A stretch of DNA of 57,780 nucleotides. Origin: JBDTNQ01 sp039933635. GTDB taxonomy: Bacteria > Acidobacteriota > Vicinamibacteria > Vicinamibacterales > SCN-69-37. Shown here in pieces: positions 18,479 through 25,937 of this stretch (position 1 is the stretch's first letter; the number at the start of each line of letters is the position of its first letter). The notes below the pieces were generated by a model. That model was not told where the DNA came from and searched no databases. It worked only from the letters and a program-made list of their open reading frames with translations. The stretch is taken from positions 1-57,780 of the forward strand of contig JBDTNQ010000012.1 in NCBI GenBank assembly GCA_039933635.1. The letters are read 5' to 3'. Made by a program: the position numbers and the translations under genes.

Positions 18479-19288
18479 TTACTTCCGGCAGATCAGCACG
18501 CCACGGCCCTGGCGCAACATGCCTTCGGGCACGGTGGTGCCGGGGCTCGGTTTCCAGATGAAGCCCGCGAAGGTCACGTCGCGGAATCCCGCGGCGCGGG
18601 CCATGCGTTCCAGGCAAAGCGGGCCATAGATCCACCAGTTCGAGATGTCGCCGCCGTACTCGCGTTCGATGAACCAGGCGTACTCGCTGTACGCGGGATC
18701 GATCAGCATCTCGGACTCGAGGAACATCGTCTCGTTCGTGATGCCGTAGACCTTGCTGAGGAAGTCCATCGGGTTCTGGAGGTGGTAGACCACACCCGTG
18801 TTGATGACGAAGTCAAAGTGTTCTGAATCCGGGGAAAGATCGTGTCCGTCCGCCACGCGGAACTCGACCGCGGCGGACGTGAGCCCCAGCAGGTCGCGCA
18901 TGAGAAGCGCTTGTTCGATGTAGTGCGGCTGCTGGTCCAGCCCCAGGACGCGATTCGCCCCCCGGGTCCACGATGACAACGAGTAGAAGCCGGCGTTGCA
19001 GCCGATGTCGAGCACGGACTTGCCGTCCAGCCTCTTCGGAAACCCCACACGCTCGAGCAACGGCATGACCCCGCTTGTGAGGTTCGTGCCGGACGTGGTC
19101 ACCGTCTGTCCCGATCGATCGGTGACGGCGATGTTCTGATAGTAGCCGTACCCCCGGCGCGTTTCGACCTGCGCCTGCCATTGCCGGAACTCGTCGGCCG
19201 GCCACTCTCGATCGACCTGAAAACCCTTCGCGCCCAGCGTGATGCCATCCCGCGTGACGCGCTCATCCTTGCCCTTGAACCACGCCAT
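18479..19288 (-). CDS. SAM-dependent methyltransferase, CmoB/DUF1698-like
   Basis: 269 aa. SAM motif I SVLDIGCNAGFYSL (about 90-103), motif II around RVLGLDQQPHYIEQA, and FDFVINTGVVYHLQNP as motif IV resemble the CmoB-type group. CmoB itself carboxymethylates tRNA wobble uridine; many relatives act on small molecules or glycans, so the substrate is open. An N-terminal helical region (about 1-60) precedes the fold. It is divergent from the Gfo/Idh/MocA gene, with only 39 bp between starts. Confidence 0.85.
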   Translation of the reverse strand: MAWFKGKDERVTRDGITLGAKGFQVDREWPADEFRQWQAQVETRRGYGYYQNIAVTDRSGQTVTTSGTNLTSGVMPLLERVGFPKRLDGKSVLDIGCNAGFYSLSSWTRGANRVLGLDQQPHYIEQALLMRDLLGLTSAAVEFRVADGHDLSPDSEHFDFVINTGVVYHLQNPMDFLSKVYGITNETMFLESEMLIDPAYSEYAWFIEREYGGDISNWWIYGPLCLERMARAAGFRDVTFAGFIWKPSPGTTVPEGMLRQGRGVLICRK

Positions 19289-19327
19289 TCACCGTTGCTC
19301 CTTCGGTCCGCCGGGTATGATGGCACA

Positions 19328-20308
19328 GTGTCCCGTCCGCTACGTGTGGCATTCCTCGGGTGCGGTTTCATTACCCGGGTGCACAGCCGCCATTTGAAGG
19401 CCGCACTCTCTCAGGATTTCAGCCGCGCCTACGCCAGCCGTGATGCCGGCAGGGCGCAAGCGTTCTGCGATCGGTTCGGCGGCGTGGCCGCGTACAACGG
19501 CTATCGCGCGGCACTCGATGACGCCGCCGTGGACGCGGTGGTGGTGGCGGTACCGCCGCGGTTTCACTTCGATCTGACCTGCCAAGCGCTCGAGGCCGGC
19601 AAACACGTGCTGGTTGAGAAGCCGGCGTTCACGACCACGGACGACTACCTGCGGGCGATTGCGGCCCGGGATCGCGCGGGCCGCGTGGTACTCGTCGGTG
19701 AGAACGATCACTACAAGCCCCTCGCCGTCCGCCTGCGGCAGCTGCTGGCGGAGGAGACAATCGGCGAGCTGGTCTTTGCGGATTTCGTGACGGTGGCCTA
19801 TCGGCTCAAAGCCGCGAACGACTGGCGTAACGACGAATCGATGGCCGGCGGGGACGCCTTTTTCGAGGAGGGCATTCACTGGCTGCACCTCGCGTCGAGC
19901 TTGGGTCCGCGCATCAGCTCCATCCGGGGCTTTCGGCCGACGCCAGCGGCGACCGGTCCGGATCGCCGCGCGAAGAGCATGCTCGCCGCGTTCCACTACG
20001 ACAACGGCGCCGTGGGTACGCTCTACTACTCACGGGAAATCCCGTCGCTGTTCAAGGGACTGCGCGTGTCGAAACTGATGGGCCGGCGCGGCGTGATCAC
20101 GTTCGAATCGAACGGGTCCATGGTGCTGGTTCGGGGGCGCGGCCTACCGCGCATCACCGTGCCGGGGTTGCGCGACATCCGCGGGTACCGGGCGATGTAT
20201 CGTGATTTCGCCCAGGCGATCCATCGGGGCCGGACACCAGAGATGAGCCTCGAACGCGCGCTGGACGATCAGCGCCTGATGGATCAGGTGTATTCGACGC
20301 TCGGCTAG
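19328..20308 (+). CDS. Gfo/Idh/MocA-family NAD(P)-dependent oxidoreductase
   Basis: 326 aa. N-terminal Rossmann motif VAFLGCGFITRVHSRHL, then VVVAVPPRFHFDL and the family motif GKHVLVEKPAFTT. The typical EKP lysine is present, and EEGIHWLHLASSLG carries the catalytic-region histidine. These enzymes oxidise or reduce sugar hydroxyls. The GTG at 19328 is the only start that leaves the Rossmann beta strand intact without an unrelated leader; nearby ATGs are out of frame. First gene of a tight operon: 6 bp to GMC oxidoreductase, then 4 bp to VOC. Confidence 0.9.
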   Translation: MSRPLRVAFLGCGFITRVHSRHLKAALSQDFSRAYASRDAGRAQAFCDRFGGVAAYNGYRAALDDAAVDAVVVAVPPRFHFDLTCQALEAGKHVLVEKPAFTTTDDYLRAIAARDRAGRVVLVGENDHYKPLAVRLRQLLAEETIGELVFADFVTVAYRLKAANDWRNDESMAGGDAFFEEGIHWLHLASSLGPRISSIRGFRPTPAATGPDRRAKSMLAAFHYDNGAVGTLYYSREIPSLFKGLRVSKLMGRRGVITFESNGSMVLVRGRGLPRITVPGLRDIRGYRAMYRDFAQAIHRGRTPEMSLERALDDQRLMDQVYSTLG

Positions 20309-20314
20309 TCCCGC

Positions 20315-21829
20315 ATGTCACACGCGCACTACGACGTCATCATCATCGGCAGCGGTGCCGGCGGCGGCACCATGGCGCGCGCGCTGGCAGGCACGTCCGC
20401 ACGCGTCCTGCTGCTCGAACGCGGCGGGCACGTGCCGCAGGAAGCCGACAACTGGAGCCCGGAGGCGGTCTGGAAACGCCTGAAATACCGGACGACGGAA
20501 GAGTGGCTGGATGAAACCGGCACGCCCTTCCGGCCCTACACGCACTACAACGTCGGCGGCAACACCAAGTTCTGGGGCAGCGTGCTCTACCGACTCCGGC
20601 GCGAGGACTTCGGCCTGCTCCACCATGTGGACGGCGTCTCTCCGGCCTGGCCGATCGACTACGAGACGCTCGCGCCGTACTACGATCGCGCCGAGCAGCT
20701 GTACGAAGTGCACGGCGAGGTCGGCCCCGACCCCACCGAGCCGCCACGGGGCCCGTTTCCGTATCCCGCCATCCCGCATGCACCGGAGATTGCCGAGATC
20801 GTCGAGCGCCTGAAGAGCCAGGGACTGCATCCGTCTCCGTTGCCGCTCGGACTTCGTCGACCGGGCGAACCGGGCGGGTGCATTCTCTGCAACACGTGCA
20901 ACTCGTTTCCCTGCCGCATCCACGCCAAGAGCGACGCCGAGGTCTGCTGCGTCCTGCCGGCGGTCCAGTCGTCGGTCGAGCTGTGGACCGGCGCGCACGC
21001 CGATCGCCTCGTCACCAATTCGTCGGGCTCACGCGTGGAGTTCGTGGAGGTCACGCGCAACGGCGAGCGTTTCCGCCTCTCCGCCACCGTTGTCGTCGTG
21101 GCCTGCGGCGCCGTGAATTCGGCCGCCCTGTTTCTCCGGTCCGCCAACGATCGGCACCGCCACGGCCTGGCCAACTCGTCGGATCTGGTCGGCCGCCGAT
21201 ATATGGCGCACCTCGCCACGATGATGCAGGGGTTTCATCCCTTTCGGCGCAACCACGCGGTATTCCAGAAGACGGTGGCCATCAACGACTTCTACTTGCA
21301 TGGGCCCAACACCCCGTATCCGCTCGGCCAGATTCAGTCTCAGGGGCGAACGCACGGCGTGATGGCGCAGATCGTCGTGCCCTGGATTCCGCTCTGGGCC
21401 TACAACGCGTGGGTCGCGCGCGGCGTGGACTGGCTGGCCATGTCCGAAGACCTGCCGCACCCGGAGAATCGGGTGACGATCGAACCGGACGGACGGATTC
21501 GGCTCGCATACCGTCCGAACAACGTGACGGCCCACAATCGGCTCGTCGCGGAGACGACGCGCATCCTGAAACGGCTGGGATTCTGGAAGGTGATGACGCA
21601 CTCGCACAAGGCGCGCAACACGACGCATCAGTGCGGGACGATGTGTTTCGGCACCGACCCCCGGGCGTCGGTGCTCGACCCGTTCTGCCGGACGCACGAT
21701 GTCGAGAACGTGTTCGTCGTCGACGGATCGTTCTTCCCGTCCTCGGCGGCGGTGAACCCCGCGTTGACGATTGCGGCACAGGCCCTGCGCGTGGCCGACC
21801 ATCTGCTCGACACGGATTTGAAGGGATAA
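20315..21829 (+). CDS. GMC-family FAD-dependent oxidoreductase
   Basis: 504 aa. N-terminal dinucleotide motif DVIIIGSGAGGGTMARAL, FAD-contact region NVGGNTKFWGSVLYR, GGCILCNTCNSFPCRIHAK (a Cys cluster that could be structural or metal-binding), and the C-terminal GMC segment VDGSFFPSSAAVNPALTIAAQAL with the conserved Asn. HQCGTMCFG precedes it. Related enzymes oxidise sugars or alcohols, including pyranose C3 positions and gluconate. No signal peptide is obvious. It lies within the operon with the Idh-type oxidoreductase and VOC genes. Confidence 0.9.
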   Translation: MSHAHYDVIIIGSGAGGGTMARALAGTSARVLLLERGGHVPQEADNWSPEAVWKRLKYRTTEEWLDETGTPFRPYTHYNVGGNTKFWGSVLYRLRREDFGLLHHVDGVSPAWPIDYETLAPYYDRAEQLYEVHGEVGPDPTEPPRGPFPYPAIPHAPEIAEIVERLKSQGLHPSPLPLGLRRPGEPGGCILCNTCNSFPCRIHAKSDAEVCCVLPAVQSSVELWTGAHADRLVTNSSGSRVEFVEVTRNGERFRLSATVVVVACGAVNSAALFLRSANDRHRHGLANSSDLVGRRYMAHLATMMQGFHPFRRNHAVFQKTVAINDFYLHGPNTPYPLGQIQSQGRTHGVMAQIVVPWIPLWAYNAWVARGVDWLAMSEDLPHPENRVTIEPDGRIRLAYRPNNVTAHNRLVAETTRILKRLGFWKVMTHSHKARNTTHQCGTMCFGTDPRASVLDPFCRTHDVENVFVVDGSFFPSSAAVNPALTIAAQALRVADHLLDTDLKG

Positions 21830-21833
21830 CGGC

Positions 21834-22343
21834 ATGAAGGCGCAATCGTTCAGCCACACCGGCATCACGGTGTCGGACTTCAAGCGGGCAGTGCAGTTCT
21901 ACTGGGAGGTGTTCGGGTGTCCGCTCGTCGGCGTCGCGGACACGCCATCCGACCGGGTCCGCACGTTCTTCGGCGTCGAGGGCGACGCGCCCAGTTGCAA
22001 GATTGGCTGGATCCGCGTCCCCGGCGGCGCCACCTTGGAGATCTTCGAGTTCCAGCCGCAGACGTCTCCGGTGGCCGTCCCGTGGAACCGCATCGGCCTG
22101 ACCCACATCTCCTTCAACGTACGCGGGATCGATCGGTGGCACGCCTATCTGAAAGCGAAGGGAGTCGAGTGCCTCAGTTCCCCCGAGCGTTCACCGCGCG
22201 GACACTCGTTCTTCTTCGTCAAGGACTTCGATGGCAACCTGATCGAGATGATCGACCTGGGCCACATGTACTACGTGCTCAGGTGGCTGGGCCCGCTCGG
22301 CGGCTTCCTGTTCAGGCGCGGGATGTACAAGCAGTACTACTGA
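21834..22343 (+). CDS. VOC-family (glyoxalase/dioxygenase fold) protein
   Basis: 169 aa. Begins FSHTGITVSDFKRAVQFYWEVFG, a textbook first beta-alpha-beta of the vicinal oxygen chelate fold with a metal-type His. The second half has GLTHISFNVRGID and a glutamate in DGNLIEMIDLG. These residues fit a metal-bound active site. The reaction is unknown; the family includes lyases, epimerases and isomerases that act on oxo intermediates. It starts 4 bp after the GMC stop and probably processes the product of the two upstream oxidoreductases (inference). Confidence 0.88.
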   Translation: MKAQSFSHTGITVSDFKRAVQFYWEVFGCPLVGVADTPSDRVRTFFGVEGDAPSCKIGWIRVPGGATLEIFEFQPQTSPVAVPWNRIGLTHISFNVRGIDRWHAYLKAKGVECLSSPERSPRGHSFFFVKDFDGNLIEMIDLGHMYYVLRWLGPLGGFLFRRGMYKQYY

Positions 22344-22425
22344 CAAGGCGCGGGCGATTCACGTCCGGCCTGTCAGATAGGTTCAGGTGTCGCGTCCGCG
22401 ACGTTCGTGCTATCTTTTGGCCACT

Positions 22426-23283
22426 ATGCAGACACACGCTGGCGTTTCTCGACGGGAGTTCCTGGCCGTGGCAGGCGCCCTGCCACTCGCGGCCAGGGCC
22501 CTCAGGGCGCAGTCAGGGGCCAAGCCCGTCGGCCTCGAGCTGTACTCGGTCCGCACGGAACTCATGAAGGACTTGCCCGGCACGGTCACCGCCGTGGCCA
22601 GGATGGGCTACGACGTGGTCGAGTTCTACTCGCCCTACTTCGACTGGACACCGGCCGCCGCCAAGGACGTCCGCAAACTGCTCGACGACCTGGGTGTCAA
22701 GTGCCTGTCCACGCACAACAGTCCCGCGGCGTTTACACCTGACGGTCTCAAGAAGGCCATCGAGCTCAATCAGACGATCGGCAGCAAGACAATCGTGCTC
22801 GCCAGTTCACCGCGGATGACGGGCCTCGACAGCTGGAAGGCGCTCGGCGAGCAAATGACGGGCGCGATGGAGACGTTGCGGCCACTCGGGATGGCGGCCG
22901 GCTTCCACAATCACCAGACCGAATGGGGCGGCGCCATTGGACAACGGCCGATGGACGTCCTCGCGGCGAACACGCCGAAGGACTTCGTGCTGCAGTTCGA
23001 CGTCGGGACTTGTCTCGAGGCCGGCCAGGATCCCGTGGCATGGATCAAGGCCAATCCCGGCCGCATCAGAAGCCTGCATTGCAAGGACTGGGGCGCGGGC
23101 GAGGGGCGCGGCTACGCGGTCGCCTTCGGCGAGGGTGACGTGCCGTGGAAAGCCGTCATCGACGCCGCCGAAGCCACGGGCGGCGTCCAGTACTACCTGA
23201 TCGAACAGGAAATCGCCGGGCCGGACGGCCAGTTCGCCATGGCTCAGAAGTGTCTGGCGAATTGGAGAAAGCTGCGCGCGTGA
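22426..23283 (+). CDS. Tat-exported sugar phosphate isomerase/epimerase-family protein (TIM barrel)
   Basis: 285 aa. A twin-arginine leader, SRREFLAVAGALPLAARALRAQ, shows export. The AP-endonuclease-2/xylose-isomerase-like barrel follows: LELYSVRTELMKD, GYDVVEFYSP, AGFHNHQTEW, FVLQFDVGTC and SLHCKDWGAG carry the metal-ligand His/Asp/Glu pattern, ending with YYLIEQE. The substrate is an unknown sugar. The stop overlaps the ATG of the hydrolase gene by 1 nt (TGATG). Start ATG 22426 begins the Tat leader. Confidence 0.9.
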   Translation: MQTHAGVSRREFLAVAGALPLAARALRAQSGAKPVGLELYSVRTELMKDLPGTVTAVARMGYDVVEFYSPYFDWTPAAAKDVRKLLDDLGVKCLSTHNSPAAFTPDGLKKAIELNQTIGSKTIVLASSPRMTGLDSWKALGEQMTGAMETLRPLGMAAGFHNHQTEWGGAIGQRPMDVLAANTPKDFVLQFDVGTCLEAGQDPVAWIKANPGRIRSLHCKDWGAGEGRGYAVAFGEGDVPWKAVIDAAEATGGVQYYLIEQEIAGPDGQFAMAQKCLANWRKLRA

Positions 23284-24443
23284 TGACACGGACTCGCATC
23301 GCCCTCATGAGCGTCGCCGTGCTGGTCGGCGTGGCCGTCCTTGGCGCGGCAGGACAAACCGCGCCGACGTCGCCGCTGCCTTCGGCGCCACCACCGCAAC
23401 GCGTGCCCGCGCCGGGTACGGCGGGCGCGGGTCCCTATCAACCGCAGGCCATCCTCCAGGGCGGCATCGTCGTCACGCTCTTTCCGCCGGATTCACCGCT
23501 CCTCAAGAAGGACAAGCTCAGCGAGCCTGAGGTGTACAGCATGACCGGCGGCGCGCCAGGACGCATCGCCAGCATCGTCGGCATCCACAATCCATCGATT
23601 GAGTTTCACGGCGTGCCGGCAAGCCTGAACACGGGGGCGGTCGTGATCGTCGCCGCCGGGGGCGGGCACAACACGCTGAATGTCGGATCAGAGGGTTCCG
23701 ATTTCGTACCGTTCTTCTTCAACTACGGCATCAACACCGTCATCCTTCGTAACCGGCTCCGTCGTGACGGCTACAATCCGCAGACCGACGAGGTCTACGA
23801 CGCGCAGCAGGCGATTCGCATGGTGCGCGCGCGCGCCGCGGAGTGGAAGGTCGATCCGCACAAGATCGGCATCATGGGTTTCTCGGCCGGAGCGGAACTC
23901 GCGGCGCCCGCGGCGCTGTCCTACGAGGAGTTCGGCCGCGCACACGGCGAGGCCACCGACCCGTTCGCGAACATCAGCGCACGCCCGGACTTCGTGGGCC
24001 TGGTCTATCCTGGTCCCACGCCCTTCACGCGGGATCCGAACACGCCCATTCCCGCTGACGCGCCGCCGACCTTCATCGTCTGCGCCGGCACCGGAGACGC
24101 CGTGCACGCCGCGTGGGCCGATGCGTACTTTGCCGCGTTCCTGAAGGCACGCATCCCCAATCTCGAGATGCACATTTACGCCAACGGCCGGCATCCGGGA
24201 GATCCACTGCCGGACGGTACGAACATGACTGGCGGCCTCACTGATCGCAACGGGACACCTTTCGGCACCTGGCAGTACCGTCTCATCGACTGGATGCGGG
24301 ATCTCGGGTTCCTGCAGAAGAGTGGCGTCGAGACGCGCGCGGCCCGCGAGGTCGCCCTGCGAGTGGCCAATCCCCCGCAGTCCGGACGCGGCGCCGGCGC
24401 TGGCCGCGGTGCAGGCAACGCGCCACCAGCGACGGGCAGATAG
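23283..24443 (+). CDS. Exported alpha/beta hydrolase
   Basis: 386 aa. Signal peptide (ALMSVAVLVGVAVLGAAGQ), then an alpha/beta-hydrolase of the acetyl-esterase/xylanase-associated kind: AVVIVAAGGGHNTL (oxyanion region), GIMGFSAGAELAA (nucleophile Ser), PTFIVCAGTGDAV (acid region) and ANGRHPGD (His). The C-terminal 35 residues are Gly/Arg/Ala-rich low complexity. Probably removes acyl groups from a glycan in the periplasm (inference). Coupled to the upstream isomerase gene. Confidence 0.87.
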   Translation: MTRTRIALMSVAVLVGVAVLGAAGQTAPTSPLPSAPPPQRVPAPGTAGAGPYQPQAILQGGIVVTLFPPDSPLLKKDKLSEPEVYSMTGGAPGRIASIVGIHNPSIEFHGVPASLNTGAVVIVAAGGGHNTLNVGSEGSDFVPFFFNYGINTVILRNRLRRDGYNPQTDEVYDAQQAIRMVRARAAEWKVDPHKIGIMGFSAGAELAAPAALSYEEFGRAHGEATDPFANISARPDFVGLVYPGPTPFTRDPNTPIPADAPPTFIVCAGTGDAVHAAWADAYFAAFLKARIPNLEMHIYANGRHPGDPLPDGTNMTGGLTDRNGTPFGTWQYRLIDWMRDLGFLQKSGVETRAAREVALRVANPPQSGRGAGAGRGAGNAPPATGR

Positions 24444-24446
24444 CCG

Positions 24447-24505
24447 TCCCATGGATCCCTGGACCTTCAAGGTCCAGGGCAAACCCCGAATCCCCAGGTT
24501 CGGGG
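24447..24505. repeat. Interspersed palindrome, copy 3, plus adjacent hairpin
   Basis: 24457-24479 is a perfect 11-bp inverted repeat around a single C, core GGACCTTCAAGGTCC, preceded by CCATGGAT. A second hairpin follows at 24484-24505: CCCCGAA, 8-nt loop, TTCGGGG. The pair fills the gap between the convergent hydrolase (stop 24443) and ABC ATPase (stop 24531) genes, so a bidirectional terminator role is plausible. Confidence 0.8.
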
Positions 24506-24530
24506 CTGCATGGACTCACAGCTCCGCCAC

Positions 24531-25784
24531 TCAGCTCCGCTGCCACCGTCCCTGAAGATCGACTGGGCCGTGAAAGGTTGCCCGGGGATCGAGGGCCACG
24601 GAGAACACGAGGGCCGCCACGATCTTGTCCAGCACGGTGGCCACGCTATGCCCGTGGCGGTCCACCAGACCAAGACTGAACGAGTAATCGCCTGGCCCCA
24701 GATTCGCCACGATTTCGACCGATGCGGACACGCGGGAACCTGACGCGGCGGCTTCCACCCTCACGTCCGACGGCTCGGTGGGGGTGCCGTAGATCACGTA
24801 CCCACGGCCATCGCGTAACTGCACCACGAATTCCGGATTGTTGACACTGTCGGCAATCGTTCCCTCGAGATGCACCGTCAGCGTTTCGCCGCGCTGCACG
24901 ATCGCGCCCGATCCCCGCGATCCGGTCAGCCGACTGCTCGTGATGGCGCCGTTCGCCGTGCCGAATCGAAGTCCCTGCCCCTCCTCGCTCGTCTTCATCA
25001 TGACGGGCGCGGCCATCGCCGGCGCGGTCATCGTGTCCTTGATGTACATCTCACCCACCGTCTCGGCGTCACCGATGGCCTTGACAATGCCGTGATCCAG
25101 ATAAACAACGCGATTGCAGTAATTCCGCGTGAGCATGATGTCGTGCGTCACGAGCACGATCGTGGTGCCCGCCTCGCGCAGGTCCTTCAATCGCTGCAGA
25201 CACTGCTGCTGGAACGCCATGTCACCCACCGCCAGGGCCTCGTCGACGACCAGCACGTCCGGATCGACCGACACCGACACGGCAAACGCGAGACGAACGA
25301 CCATGCCGCTCGAGTAGGTTTTGACCGGCTGGTTGATGAACTCCCCGATGTCGGCGAAGCGCGTGATCGCATCGTATTTCTCGTCGATCGCCTCGCGACT
25401 CAGGCCGAGGACGGACCCATTCAGGTACACGTTCTCGCGACCCGTGAATTCCGGGTTGAAGCCAGATCCGAGTTCGAGCAGGGCCGCGATGCGGCCGTCG
25501 ACCTGCACGGTACCGCCCGCGGGCGTGAGCGTGCCACACAGCATCTGGAGCAGCGTGGATTTTCCGCTGCCGTTGCGCCCGATGATGCCGAGCGACTCCC
25601 CGCGCGCGACCTGGAACGTCACGTCGCGCAGCGCCCAGAACTCTCGCGCATACTGTGTCGGCGGGCGTCCCAGCAGCCGCTGAAACCGCGGGATGATGGC
25701 CTGTTTCAGCCGGTCCTGCGGCCGATCGTACATCTGGTAGAACTTGCTCAAGTGCTCGACGGCGATGGCGATGTCCGGGGGCAT
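24531..25784 (-). CDS. Polysaccharide ABC transporter ATP-binding protein with Wzt C-terminal domain
   Basis: 417 aa. Walker A GRNGSGKST (69-77), a polysaccharide-exporter signature SSGMVVRLAFAV, Walker B DVLVVDEALAVGD and THD switch. The C-terminal 130 residues form a beta-sandwich like Wzt's glycan-recognition domain (GETLTVHLEGTI, FVVQLRDGRGYVIYGT, GDYSFSLGLVDRHGH). It powers export of a lipid-linked glycan across the inner membrane. No Wzm-type permease is in the window. ATG 25784 follows GGAG; an upstream ATG at 25847 is less likely. Divergent from the fusion glycosyl/methyltransferase gene. Confidence 0.9.
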   Translation of the reverse strand: MPPDIAIAVEHLSKFYQMYDRPQDRLKQAIIPRFQRLLGRPPTQYAREFWALRDVTFQVARGESLGIIGRNGSGKSTLLQMLCGTLTPAGGTVQVDGRIAALLELGSGFNPEFTGRENVYLNGSVLGLSREAIDEKYDAITRFADIGEFINQPVKTYSSGMVVRLAFAVSVSVDPDVLVVDEALAVGDMAFQQQCLQRLKDLREAGTTIVLVTHDIMLTRNYCNRVVYLDHGIVKAIGDAETVGEMYIKDTMTAPAMAAPVMMKTSEEGQGLRFGTANGAITSSRLTGSRGSGAIVQRGETLTVHLEGTIADSVNNPEFVVQLRDGRGYVIYGTPTEPSDVRVEAAASGSRVSASVEIVANLGPGDYSFSLGLVDRHGHSVATVLDKIVAALVFSVALDPRATFHGPVDLQGRWQRS

Positions 25785-25937
25785 CCGTGCTCCGTGGGCG
25801 TTGTCCTGGTGGTCGCGTTGGTCGTCCACGACGGTCTGGACGAACACATTTGGTATTGTTGCCGACGTGCACCGTGCGACACCGCCACTATACGCCGTGT
25901 CTCCCCTGACCCTGCGCGATCAGGCCGAACGAACGTG

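Noticed and set aside
24870..25937. Upstream extension of the triple-fusion frame
   Set aside because: This part is the antisense of the Wzt-like ATPase; homology begins at the ATG at 25938.
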